From the NCBI RefSeq assembly GCF_019880245.1, contig NZ_CP082286.1, positions 1,754,521 to 1,818,520 on the forward strand: a DNA stretch of 64,000 nucleotides. The letters run 5' to 3'. Numbering within the stretch: position 1 is the first letter of the stretch; every line of letters starts with the position of its first letter. Below, in pieces: positions 16,121 to 23,951 of the stretch. The notes under the pieces were generated by a model that worked only from the letters and a program-made list of their open reading frames with translations, was not told the DNA's origin and searched no databases. This stretch comes from Halobaculum roseum. Lineage in GTDB: Archaea > Halobacteriota > Halobacteria > Halobacteriales > Haloferacaceae. Made by a program: the position numbers and the translations under genes.

Positions 16121-17404
16121 ATGGAAGCGCCTGAGCAGGAACCGTACCCGCTCGACGTCGAGGCCGTCCGGGCGGACTTCCCCGTCCTCGACCGGAAGGT
16201 CGGCGGCGACGTGACCGTCCCCGGCGAGAGCGAGGGGGACACGAAGCCGCTCGTGTACCTCGACAACGCGGCCACGAGCCACACGCCCGATCGGGTGGTC
16301 GACACGATCGCGGACTACTACCGCTCGTACAACTCCAACGTCCACCGCGGGATCCACCAGTTGAGTCAGGAGGCCAGCACCGCCTACGAGGACGCCCACG
16401 ACCGCGTCGCCGAGTTCATCGGCGCCGACGGGCGCGAGGAGGTCGTCTTCACGAAGAACACGACCGAGGCAGAGAACCTCGTCGCGTACGCGTGGGGGCT
16501 GAACGAGCTCGGCCCCGGGGACAACGTCGTCCTCACCGAGATGGAACACCACGCGTCGCTGGTCACGTGGCAGCAGATCGGAAAGAAGACCGGCGCCGAC
16601 GTGCGGTTCATCCGCGTCGACGAGGACGGCCGCCTCGACATGGACCACGCCCGCGAACTGATCGACGACGACACCGCGATGGCGAACGTCGTCCACGTCT
16701 CCAACACCCTCGGGACGGTGAACCCCGTCGCCGAACTCGCGGATCTGGTCCACGACCACGACGGGCTGATCTTCGTCGACGGCGCGCAGTCGGTGCCGCA
16801 CATGCCCGTCGACGTGGGCGACATCGACGCGGACTTCTTCGCCTTCTCGGGCCACAAGATGTGCGGCCCCACCGGGATCGGCGTGCTGTACGGCAAGGAG
16901 CACCTCCTGGAGGAGATGCAGCCGTACCTCTACGGCGGGGAGATGATACGGAAGGTCACCTTCGAGGACAGCGAGTGGGAGGTCCTCCCGTGGAAGTTCG
17001 AGGCCGGCACGCCCGTCATCGAGCAGGGGATCGCCCTGCACGCGGCCATCGACTACCTGGAGGACCTGGGCATGGAGAACGTCCACGCCCACGAGGGGCT
17101 ACTCGCGGAGTACGCGTACGACCGGCTGACGGAGTACGACGACGTGGACATCTACGGCCCGCCGGGCGACGATCGCGCGGGACTGGTCGCGTTCAACGTC
17201 GACGGCGTCCACGCCCACGACCTCTCCAGCATCCTCAACGACCACGGCGTCGCGGTCCGCGCCGGCGACCACTGCACCCAGCCGCTGCACGACAAGCTCG
17301 GGATCGCCGCCAGCGCCCGCGCGTCCTTCTACATCTACAACACGCGCGAGGAGATCGACACGCTGGTCGAGGCGGTCGACGACGCGCGACAGCTGTTCGC
17401 GTAA
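16121..17404 (+). CDS. sufS: Cysteine desulfurase, SufS type
   Basis: A 427-residue PLP enzyme that removes sulfur from cysteine for Fe-S cluster assembly. Key residues are visible: the PLP lysine in SGHKMCGP (Lys246), the stacking histidine in EHHASL (His144), Asp220 in FVDGAQ, and the persulfide cysteine in GDHCTQPLH (Cys385), typical of group II (SufS) enzymes. A sulfur acceptor SufU gene follows 418 bases downstream. SufB, SufC and SufD are not in the window. The stop region GCTGTTCGCGTA is repeated just after the stop. Confidence 0.93.
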   Translation: MEAPEQEPYPLDVEAVRADFPVLDRKVGGDVTVPGESEGDTKPLVYLDNAATSHTPDRVVDTIADYYRSYNSNVHRGIHQLSQEASTAYEDAHDRVAEFIGADGREEVVFTKNTTEAENLVAYAWGLNELGPGDNVVLTEMEHHASLVTWQQIGKKTGADVRFIRVDEDGRLDMDHARELIDDDTAMANVVHVSNTLGTVNPVAELADLVHDHDGLIFVDGAQSVPHMPVDVGDIDADFFAFSGHKMCGPTGIGVLYGKEHLLEEMQPYLYGGEMIRKVTFEDSEWEVLPWKFEAGTPVIEQGIALHAAIDYLEDLGMENVHAHEGLLAEYAYDRLTEYDDVDIYGPPGDDRAGLVAFNVDGVHAHDLSSILNDHGVAVRAGDHCTQPLHDKLGIAASARASFYIYNTREEIDTLVEAVDDARQLFA

Positions 17405-17430
17405 CTGCGGCTGTTCGCGTAGGGCCCGTC

Positions 17431-17489
17431 CGCCGCACACCGTAGCGCCGCACGCCGTACCCCCGCACACCGGAGCGCCGATCCGGCGT
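17431..17489. repeat. 15-base tandem repeat, four imperfect copies
   Basis: Units at 17431-17445, 17446-17460 and 17461-17475 share the pattern CGCCGCACACCGTAG with one to three changes; a fourth at 17476-17489 (CGCCGATCCGGCGTA, one base short) is more diverged. Located just after sufS. Confidence 0.6.
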
Positions 17490-17788
17490 ACATACCCCCG
17501 ATGACGGGTTCCGCGGCTTCTCGACGAATACCCCGAAAGAACTCGACCGACGGTGCGGCGGCGGCGTGCGGTTCGTGGTGAATGTCAGTTCGAGTCGGAA
17601 CCGGAAGCCCGTCCGCCGGCGCACCTCGACACCTACATGTGAGGTATGAAAGTTAACTTTTCTGCATTCTTCCCTGAAAATGTAATCGTATTTCGTAACT
17701 TCTCCGCGAGGGCAACTGCCGTCGAACTCGGGAGGTCGGTCGCCGTCCCCTCCCGAACTCCCCCGCCGGTCGCCGCGCTCCCCAGAAC

Positions 17789-17796
17789 CCTTAACC
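17789..17796 (+). promoter_or_regulatory. TATA-like box of sufU
   Basis: CCTTAACC lies about 30 bases before the chosen sufU ATG, favouring that start over the in-frame ATG at 17646. Confidence 0.5.
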
Positions 17797-17822
17797 GACG
17801 CACTCGCCAATTCCCGCCAACA

Positions 17823-18251
17823 ATGGGCATTGGCGGCGGCTCCGACATGTATCGCCAGCAGATCCTGGATCACTACAAGAACCCGCGCAACTACGGCGAA
17901 CTCGACGACGCCACGTTCTCCCACACCGGCGAGAACCCCTCCTGCGGCGACACGATCACCGTCGACGTGCGCCTGGAGGACGACGGCGAGACGATCGAGT
18001 ACGTCGCGTTCTCGGGCGACGGCTGCGCCATCTCGCAGGCGTCCGCCTCGATGCTCTCCGAGCGCCTGCGGGGGATGACCCTCGACGAGCTGGAGGCGAT
18101 GGACACCGACGACATCACCGAGATGCTCGGCGTCGACATCTCCCCGATGCGGATCAAGTGCGCCGTGCTCGCTCGCCAGGTCGCACAGGACGGCGCGAAG
18201 CTCCACGAGGGCGAGATCGACGACCTCGACGTGACGAAGACCGAGGACTGA
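17823..18251 (+). CDS. sufU: SufU-like Fe-S assembly scaffold / sulfur acceptor
   Basis: A 142-residue IscU/SufU-fold protein. The zinc/cluster ligands are visible: Cys41 with Asp43 (SCGD), Cys68 (GDGCAISQASASML) and Cys113 (IKCAVLA). The insertion between the second and third cysteines and the partnership with a SufS enzyme favour SufU, a zinc-dependent sulfurtransferase to SufB, over a classic IscU. Start ATG at 17823 was chosen by the upstream TATA-like box; MYRQQILDHYKNPRNYG is the family N terminus. Confidence 0.92.
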   Translation: MGIGGGSDMYRQQILDHYKNPRNYGELDDATFSHTGENPSCGDTITVDVRLEDDGETIEYVAFSGDGCAISQASASMLSERLRGMTLDELEAMDTDDITEMLGVDISPMRIKCAVLARQVAQDGAKLHEGEIDDLDVTKTED

Positions 18252-18308
18252 GCCGCCGGTCGGCCGCCTCGGATACCCCCCGGGCAACCGAGCACCTCCG
18301 GGCCGGCG

Positions 18309-19244
18309 CTACGGCACCCGCCCGAACAGGTCCCTGTTCTCCGCGACGTACCGCAACTCGCCGCGCGCCAGCTGCGCCTCGCGCGTCTCCCGCCAGTCGG
18401 CCAGCGTCCGGTCCGGCACCGCCCCCGATTCCTCGACGGACGCGACCACCGTGTCGAGGACGACCCGCAGGAACGTCGCCTCGTCGGCCGGGTAGCCGCC
18501 GGTTCCGTCCCCCTCCACCACCCAGTCGGCGCGGGCGTCGACCGCCGGCGGCGACCCCGCCTCCCGGAACCGCTCGGAAAGCAGCGTCGCCGCCCGGCCG
18601 CGGTTTCGCATCGTCCCGTGGAACGCCTCGATCACGGCGTCGTCGGCCGGGTGTGACGGCGAGAACCGCGTCTCGCCGTCGAAGGTGAGCGGGAGGTGGT
18701 ACCAGCCGTCCGGCGCGGCCGCACGGAGCAGCGCGAGCACGTCGTCGGGCGCCAACAGGTCGGCGAACGACCGCGCGACGACGCCGTCGAAGTCGCCCCC
18801 GCGGTCGGCGGCGACCTCGCGGGCGTCGCCGACCGCGAGTCGGACGCGAAGCGTCGCGTCACCGTCGGGCCTGTCGAGGCGGAGCTCCGACCCCTCGGTT
18901 TCGACTCCGTATCCGGCTTCGCGTGCCTCCGCGCGCAGCCGGTCGCGACCCGCGGACAGCACCCGCCCGTCGGTGTCGACGGCGACCCACTCGCCCGTCG
19001 GGAGCGCGCCGTCGGACAACAGCCGGCGGAGCAGCCCGCAGGTGCCGGCGCCGGCTTCGAGGACGCGGACGCCCTCCTCATCGCCGTCGTCCTCACCGTC
19101 GTCACCGCCGTCACCGCCGTCACCGCCGTCCCCGCGACCTCTCCCTCGCAGCGCAGCCCTGAAGGCCGCGCTCGCGGCGTCGCTGTGGGCGCGGTCGTCG
19201 ACGGTGCGCGCCGCCTCCAGGTACGCCACGTCGTCACCCTCCAT
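18309..19244 (-). CDS. Class I SAM-dependent methyltransferase (pterin-cluster member)
   Basis: A 311-residue methyltransferase. Motif I is VRVLEAGAGTCGLLRRLL (about 58-75), followed by VAVDTDGRVL; the rest fits a Rossmann methyltransferase with an extra C-terminal helical region. A Gly/Asp tract (GDGGDGGDGGDD, about 37-48) interrupts the N-terminal part and is encoded by a GTCACCGCC-type microsatellite. Its start overlaps the glycosyltransferase stop by 11 bases, and that gene overlaps the PTPS gene, so the three form one tight operon. The methyl acceptor is unknown. Confidence 0.82.
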   Translation of the reverse strand: MEGDDVAYLEAARTVDDRAHSDAASAAFRAALRGRGRGDGGDGGDGGDDGEDDGDEEGVRVLEAGAGTCGLLRRLLSDGALPTGEWVAVDTDGRVLSAGRDRLRAEAREAGYGVETEGSELRLDRPDGDATLRVRLAVGDAREVAADRGGDFDGVVARSFADLLAPDDVLALLRAAAPDGWYHLPLTFDGETRFSPSHPADDAVIEAFHGTMRNRGRAATLLSERFREAGSPPAVDARADWVVEGDGTGGYPADEATFLRVVLDTVVASVEESGAVPDRTLADWRETREAQLARGELRYVAENRDLFGRVP

Positions 19245-20337
19245 CGGCCACCTCCCGCGTCTCCGCGAGGAAGTCGCGGACCCCGGCGACGGTGTCGCTC
19301 CACTCGGGGTGGCGCTCGAACCGCCGGAGCGCGCTTTGCCCCATTCGGGCCAGACGGTCGCGGTCGCCCGCGAGCGCCGCGAGCGCGCGCTCGACCCCCG
19401 TAACGTCGCCGGGATCGATGAGGAAACCGTTCTCGCCGTCGGCGACGACCGAGGACGCCCCGCCGGCCGCGGAGGCGACCGCCGGGAGGCCGAAGCCCAT
19501 CCCCTCCAGGTACGCCATCCCGAAGCCCTCGTACGCCGAGGGGACCGCGAGGACGTGCGACTTCCGGAGGACGCCCGCGAGGTCGGCCGTCGCCAGTTCC
19601 CCGTGAAACGACACGCGGTCGGCGACCGAGAGGTCGTCTGCCAGCGTCCGCACCGCGCGGGCGTGTTCCGGCTCGGGCTCGGGGCCGACGACCGCGACCT
19701 CCCAGTCGGCGTCGACGCCGGCGACCGCCCGCAACAGTGTCGGGTGTCCCTTCCGGGGGACGAGCGACCCCAGCGAGACGACCCGCAGCGGCGACTCCCC
19801 CGCGCGCCGGTCCACGTCGGCCGGCGTCACCGCCGGGTCGAACTGGTCGGCGGGCGGCGGGGCGACGTGCGTGGCGATCCTCCCGACCAGGTCGAGCACG
19901 TCGCGTTCGGTCGTCTCGCTGACGCAGATCGCGGCCGAGCAGCTCCGAAGGAATCGTCGCTCCAGCAGTGTCGCGACCGGCGCGAGACGACCGCCCTCGG
20001 CGCGTCGGAGGTGGTGAACCAGCCCGACGACCGGCGTGCCGCCGCGGCGGAGCCGACTGGCGAGTCCCGCCGTGCCGGGATGGGCGAGCTCGTCGACGAC
20101 GACCACGTCGGCCCCGCGCAGGCCCGCCGGGATCCCGGTCGCGAGTCCGGGGGTGTCGAACACGCCGAGCGGGTACCGCCGCCACGGCACCGAGAACACA
20201 CGGACGGACGCGCCGGTCGCTCGCAGCCCGGCGACGAGCCTGCGGTCGTAGCGGAACCCGCCCGAGGTGGTTTCGGGGTCGCCCGCGACGACGAGCGCGA
20301 CCGCGAGGTCGCGGTCGGCGGACGCGTCCTCACCCAT
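19234..20337 (-). CDS. GT4-type glycosyltransferase (pterin-cluster member)
   Basis: A 367-residue GT-B glycosyltransferase. The C-terminal half has the GT4 pattern: SLGSLVPRKGHPTLLRA, VVGPEPEPEHAR, VSFHGELATADL and the nucleotide-sugar motif PSAYEGFGMAYLEGMGFGLP, with the E(x7)E arrangement. The N-terminal acceptor half begins AVALVVAGDPETTSGGFRYD. It overlaps the PTPS gene at its start (ATG 20337; GTG at 20340 is an alternative) and the methyltransferase at its end. It could glycosylate a small molecule rather than a cell-wall polymer, given its partners; this is inference. Confidence 0.85.
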   Translation of the reverse strand: MGEDASADRDLAVALVVAGDPETTSGGFRYDRRLVAGLRATGASVRVFSVPWRRYPLGVFDTPGLATGIPAGLRGADVVVVDELAHPGTAGLASRLRRGGTPVVGLVHHLRRAEGGRLAPVATLLERRFLRSCSAAICVSETTERDVLDLVGRIATHVAPPPADQFDPAVTPADVDRRAGESPLRVVSLGSLVPRKGHPTLLRAVAGVDADWEVAVVGPEPEPEHARAVRTLADDLSVADRVSFHGELATADLAGVLRKSHVLAVPSAYEGFGMAYLEGMGFGLPAVASAAGGASSVVADGENGFLIDPGDVTGVERALAALAGDRDRLARMGQSALRRFERHPEWSDTVAGVRDFLAETREVADGG

Positions 20338-20740
20338 CACCGCGGTTCGCTCCCGCCGCCTCGACCGGTCCCTCGTAGCCGGCGGCGGCCTCGTCGTCCT
20401 CCCACACGGTCACGCGGAGCGTCTCGGCCGGGTCGCCGGCGGCGGCCGGGGCGAGGCGCTCGTGGATGACGCGCGCGAACCGCTCGACGCTTGGGTTGTA
20501 CCCCTCGAACTCGGGCAGGTCGTTCAGCGTCGCGTCGCGGTAGCGGTCCTCGACGTCGTCGAGCGCCGCGCGCACGTCGTCGATGTCGACGAGGTAGTCG
20601 TACTCGTTCAGCGACGGGCCGGCGAAGGTCGCCTCGACCGAGAACACGTGCGAGTGACGCTCCCCCTCGGGACCCGGGTCGGGAACGGTGAGAAAGTGCT
20701 GTGCGACGAACTGACGCGTGACGGTCGTTCGGTATGTCAT
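20330..20740 (-). CDS. 6-pyruvoyl-tetrahydropterin synthase / QueD-family protein, atypical
   Basis: A 136-residue member of the PTPS/QueD (COG0720) fold. Zinc-binding histidines are visible as His15 (FVAQHFLTVP) and the pair His29/His31 in RHSHVFSVE. In canonical PTPS and QueD a catalytic Cys stands four residues before the first His of HGH; here that place is Glu25 and the motif is HSH. Glu in this position is known from the PTPS-III group, which makes 6-hydroxymethyl-dihydropterin for folate. It heads an overlapping operon with a glycosyltransferase and a methyltransferase and is not next to QueC/QueE, so archaeosine synthesis is not supported by context. Confidence 0.85.
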   Translation of the reverse strand: MTYRTTVTRQFVAQHFLTVPDPGPEGERHSHVFSVEATFAGPSLNEYDYLVDIDDVRAALDDVEDRYRDATLNDLPEFEGYNPSVERFARVIHERLAPAAAGDPAETLRVTVWEDDEAAAGYEGPVEAAGANRGDG

Positions 20741-20921
20741 CGGAGTCGTGTGGGCGTGCCGACCGCGGCTCGATCCGCTCGGACCCGCCCCCCTCGACGC
20801 GGCGGGATGAGTCGTCCGGGTCGAGGCGGCCGATCTGATGGCCGATCCCAACGGCTCCGGCACACTAAACGTGTCGTAGGCCCCCGACGGCGCGTACGGT
20901 CCCGACGGCGACGTGGGATGC

Positions 20922-21476
20922 TCATCCGACCAACTCCTCGACGACCGGGGGGAGCCGGCGACGGACGGCGGCGTACGCGACGCCGAGGCCGACGCAGGCG
21001 GCCGCGACCGCCGGGAGCGGCGCGGGGTAGAACGCGACGACCGGCGCCGCGAGCGCCGCCGTCGCGACGGCGTCCTCCGGGGCGCCGTCGTAGCGGATCC
21101 AGTAACGCGCCCGGATCCACCGGCCGTGGAGGTGGTCGTAGACGGCCTCCGAGGAGGTGCGTTCCCACGGGCGGATCTCGTCGCCGGCGCCGAGGGCGTC
21201 GGTGCCGGCGTGGACGGCGAACGAGACGCATCCCACCGCCGCCGCGACGGTGACCTCCGTCGGCGCCAGCGTCGCGAGCGCGGTCGCCGGGAGCGCCAGC
21301 GCCCACCCCAGCACCGGGAAGTGCAGCGTCCGCCGGTGGCGACCGACGAACAGGTCGACATCGGGGACGAGCCCGCCGACGATCCCCGCGAGGGCTGCCG
21401 GAACCGCCAACTCGGGCGCGAACGCGACCACGGGCGCCGCCAGCACCGCGCCGGCGAGGGCGTGGGTGAACGCCAT
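20922..21476 (-). CDS. Membrane-bound metal-dependent hydrolase-like protein (DUF457/YdjM type)
   Basis: A 184-residue protein with about four membrane helices. The early FTHALAGAVLAAP and the acidic/His segment GIVGGLVPDVDLFVGRHRRTLHF, then FAVHAGTDALG, are the conserved His/Asp residues of the DUF457 (YdjM, LexA-regulated hydrolase-like) family. The catalytic activity of this family is not firmly established. Start is ATG 21476 or the adjoining GTG 21479. It follows the 125-residue membrane protein after six bases, likely in one operon. Confidence 0.8.
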   Translation of the reverse strand: MAFTHALAGAVLAAPVVAFAPELAVPAALAGIVGGLVPDVDLFVGRHRRTLHFPVLGWALALPATALATLAPTEVTVAAAVGCVSFAVHAGTDALGAGDEIRPWERTSSEAVYDHLHGRWIRARYWIRYDGAPEDAVATAALAAPVVAFYPAPLPAVAAACVGLGVAYAAVRRRLPPVVEELVG

Positions 21477-21482
21477 CACGGC

Positions 21483-21860
21483 CTACGACTCGCGTCGGTA
21501 GAGGACCGCGAGGACGACGATGAGGACCACCTGCACCACCTTGTCCGCGATGCCGGTCGCGCCGAAGTTCGGGGCGTTCACGACGTACCAGATCGGTATC
21601 TGACCGGCCGTGAAGGGGATGCCGAGCACGTACAACAGGCGCCGTCGGTAATCGAGCAACACCGCCGCGACGCCCCCGAAGAAGCCGACCGCGGCGATCA
21701 GGAAGGCGACGGCCAGCGCGGTCTCGTCCGCGCGGAAGGCGTACGCGAGCCACAGGTGGATCACGCCGGTGATCGTCGCGAGCGCGACGCCGAGCCAGTG
21801 CAGTCCGGTCATCGACTCCGTGTGGAGGGCGAACCCTCCGGACGCCGTTTCGGTGCTCAT
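21483..21860 (-). CDS. Small four-helix membrane protein (DUF7475-like)
   Basis: A 125-residue protein with four predicted membrane helices (about 18-40, 46-66, 76-95 and 104-121). It looks like the haloarchaeal DUF7475 family from memory; function unknown. Start ATG 21860 was chosen because a TATA-like GTTTTTAAC (21885-21893 on the minus strand) lies about 29 bases upstream; an in-frame upstream start would lie beyond the TATA box. Confidence 0.7.
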   Translation of the reverse strand: MSTETASGGFALHTESMTGLHWLGVALATITGVIHLWLAYAFRADETALAVAFLIAAVGFFGGVAAVLLDYRRRLLYVLGIPFTAGQIPIWYVVNAPNFGATGIADKVVQVVLIVVLAVLYRRES

Positions 21861-21883
21861 ACCCGTACGCAGGGCGCGAACTG

Positions 21884-21894
21884 TGTTAAAAACT
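21884..21894 (-). promoter_or_regulatory. TATA-like box of the small membrane protein gene
   Basis: Minus-strand GTTTTTAAC, about 29 bases before ATG 21860; a clear AT-rich element in a GC-rich spacer. Confidence 0.6.
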
Positions 21895-21958
21895 CTCACG
21901 GATTCGCCAGGCACTCGTCGCCGACCCGGTAGCTGTCACGGGCCGGACGGCGGGTGGT

Positions 21959-22990
21959 CTACTCCGGCTTGAGACCGCCGTCCTGGACGCGCATCACGGC
22001 CTCGCCGTCCGCCAGGTTCGGCGCGTCGACGAGCCGCACGATCCGCTTGTCGCCCTTCGACTTGCGGAGGTAGATGCGGAACGTCGAGGTGTGACCCAGG
22101 ATGTTGCCGCCGATCGGCTGGGTCGGGTCGCCGAAGTAGGAGTCGGGGTTGGAGGCGACCTGGTTCGTCACGAGCACGACGCAGTTGTAGAGGTCGCCGA
22201 TGCGCATCAGGTCGTGGAGGTGCTTGTTGAGCTTCTGCTGGCGCTCGGCGAGCTCGCCGCGGCCGACGTACTCGGCGCGGAAGTGGGCAGTCAGCGAGTC
22301 GACGGTGAGCATCCGGACGGGCCAGTCGGTGTCCTCGTGCTCGCTCGCGAGCTCCTTCGCCTTCTCGGCCAGGAGGATCTGGTGGTTGGAGTTGAACGCC
22401 TTCGCGACGTGGATGTGGTCGAGGAAGTCCTCGACGAGCGTCCGCATGTCGTCGTCGTTGTCCGGCGATCCCTCGATCTCGCGGCGCTCGAACTCCCGTT
22501 CGAGGATCTCGTCGTCCAGCCCGCGGACCATGTCGTCGATCCGCTCGGGGCGGAACGTGTCCTCGGAGTCGACGAAGATCGCCGCGCCGTCGAGCCCGCC
22601 GTCGTCCTTGGAGAGCTGGACGTTGACGGACATCTGGTGGGTCACCTGCGACTTGCCGGCGCCGAACTCGCCGTACACCTCGGTGATCGACTGGGTCTCC
22701 AGGCCGCCGCCGAGCAGGTCGTCGGCCTCGTCGATCTGCCAGGAGAGCTTGCCGATCTGCTCGCGTCGCTCCAACACCTGCGCGCCCGACTCGAAGCCGC
22801 CCACGTCGGCCGCCTTGCGGGCGCCCTGGATGATGTCGTTCGCCGTCGAGTCGCCGATGTCGGCCGTGTTGCCCAGCTCGGCGGGGCTCGCGACCGCGAT
22901 GCTCTGGTAGCTGTCGAAGCCGGCCTCGACGAGCTTGTCTGCGGTCGCGGGGCCGACGCCGGGGAGTTCCTGAAGGTCGTCTTCTGCCAT
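21959..22990 (-). CDS. radA: DNA repair and recombination protein RadA
   Basis: A 343-residue archaeal recombinase (RecA/Rad51 family) that forms filaments on single-stranded DNA for strand exchange. An N-terminal helix-hairpin-helix region ([19 protein letters not shown], about 9-27) precedes the ATPase core with Walker A GEFGAGKS (107-114), Walker [12 protein letters not shown], and the DNA-binding loop region [12 protein letters not shown]. No intein is present. Start ATG 22990 ([11 protein letters not shown]) is the family start, supported by a TATA-like box about 31 bases upstream. Confidence 0.97.
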   Translation of the reverse strand: MAEDDLQELPGVGPATADKLVEAGFDSYQSIAVASPAELGNTADIGDSTANDIIQGARKAADVGGFESGAQVLERREQIGKLSWQIDEADDLLGGGLETQSITEVYGEFGAGKSQVTHQMSVNVQLSKDDGGLDGAAIFVDSEDTFRPERIDDMVRGLDDEILEREFERREIEGSPDNDDDMRTLVEDFLDHIHVAKAFNSNHQILLAEKAKELASEHEDTDWPVRMLTVDSLTAHFRAEYVGRGELAERQQKLNKHLHDLMRIGDLYNCVVLVTNQVASNPDSYFGDPTQPIGGNILGHTSTFRIYLRKSKGDKRIVRLVDAPNLADGEAVMRVQDGGLKPE

Positions 22991-23016
22991 CGTACCCCGT
23001 CCTTGCCCGGCTCCCC

Positions 23017-23026
23017 TCATAAACCC
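23017..23026 (-). promoter_or_regulatory. TATA-like box of radA
   Basis: Minus-strand GGGTTTATG, centred about 31 bases before the radA ATG, consistent with a leaderless transcript. Confidence 0.55.
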
Positions 23027-23246
23027 TCGTTAACAGTAGAGTGAAAGTGAAACTGCGGTACGCCGACGGGTCGATCACGAACGGTGTCCGAGGGTTCAGA
23101 AGCGATGGGGAGTCGAACGCGGTGCGGCCGTGGCGGTCCGGCTGTCGGGATGGACGGTCGAGGCGGCCGGGATTGCCGGAGTGTGCGGGGTGTAGGAGGT
23201 GAACGGGGCGTAGGGGTGGACGGGGAGGGCGGTGAGTCGACCGGGG

Positions 23247-23861
23247 CTACTCCCAGGGGTGGCCGTTCGGGACGCTCGGCCACAGCGGGTACCAGTACTC
23301 CTTGTCCGACTCGATGCCGAGTTCGCCGTCGAGCACCGATTCGAGCTTGAACTCCAGCTTGGAGTCGCGCTCGCTGGTCGACTCGGGGGCGAACGGGTAG
23401 TACGCGCCTCGGCGGAACGAATAGATCCAGTAGGCGTGCCGGTCGGCGTCACCGCCGTCCACGAAGCCGAAGAGGGCCGCCAGCAGCCGCGAGCCGTAGC
23501 CCCGCTCGACGAACTCGTCGGCAGCGAAGTGGACGGACGTGACGAGGTCCTCCGGGTCGTCGTCGGCGAGGACGACCCAGTGGTAGCCGTGGTCGTCCTC
23601 GTGGCGGCGGAACGTCGTCCCCGTCTCCTCGCTGCCCGCGTCGAGGATCGACTCCACGGCGTCGACCGTGTCGGCGAAGTCGGTCGAGTCGACCGACGAG
23701 AAACACAGCGCGGCCTCGCCGACGGGGTCGAACCCCAGGTCCGCCTCCATCGTGACGTAGGCGGTGCTCATGCCGAACAGGTCCTCGGGGTCGGCGTCGC
23801 TGACGGCGTCGGCTTCCGCGCGCGAGCCGAGCACGGATCTGAGTGTGTCGAGAATCCCCAT
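23247..23861 (-). CDS. pspAB: PspA-associated protein PspAB-like
   Basis: A 204-residue protein opening MGILDTLRSVLGSRAEADAV and containing DPEDLFGMSTAYVTMEADLGF, which I recognise as the haloarchaeal PspAB family associated with the PspA membrane-stress protein. The C-terminal part (SKLEFKLESVLDGELGIESDKEYWYPLWP) is also conserved in the family. Molecular function is not established. The nearby membrane protease gene htpX, on the same strand, fits a membrane-stress theme and is a common neighbour. Confidence 0.82.
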   Translation of the reverse strand: MGILDTLRSVLGSRAEADAVSDADPEDLFGMSTAYVTMEADLGFDPVGEAALCFSSVDSTDFADTVDAVESILDAGSEETGTTFRRHEDDHGYHWVVLADDDPEDLVTSVHFAADEFVERGYGSRLLAALFGFVDGGDADRHAYWIYSFRRGAYYPFAPESTSERDSKLEFKLESVLDGELGIESDKEYWYPLWPSVPNGHPWE

Positions 23862-23951
23862 TGGCGCTGTCGGTACTGCGAGGGGAGCCGTGTTCAAGCC
23901 GTCGCTCGCGCGCGTACGCTTCCGCGTCGGAACAGCGGGTCGTCGGCGCCG

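Larger units (their letters stand above)
17405..17822. other. 418-base spacer between sufS and sufU
   Basis: I see no separate gene. It holds a four-copy 15-base repeat (17431-17489), an unusually AT-rich patch around 17641-17700 with a perfect 12-base palindrome AAAGTTAACTTT (17649-17660), and the sufU TATA-like box. An ATG at 17646 is in frame with sufU and would add 59 residues, but these are low-complexity and unlike the family, so I treat the stretch as non-coding. Confidence 0.55.

Noticed and set aside
17646-17822. In-frame N-terminal extension of SufU
   Set aside because: It is not like SufU, crosses the TATA-like box at 17789-17796, and contains no conserved pattern.
19080-19135. 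GTCACCGCC microsatellite in the methyltransferase gene
   Set aside because: It stays in frame and encodes a short GDG-rich linker; nothing suggests phase variation because the unit is nine bases and cannot shift frame.
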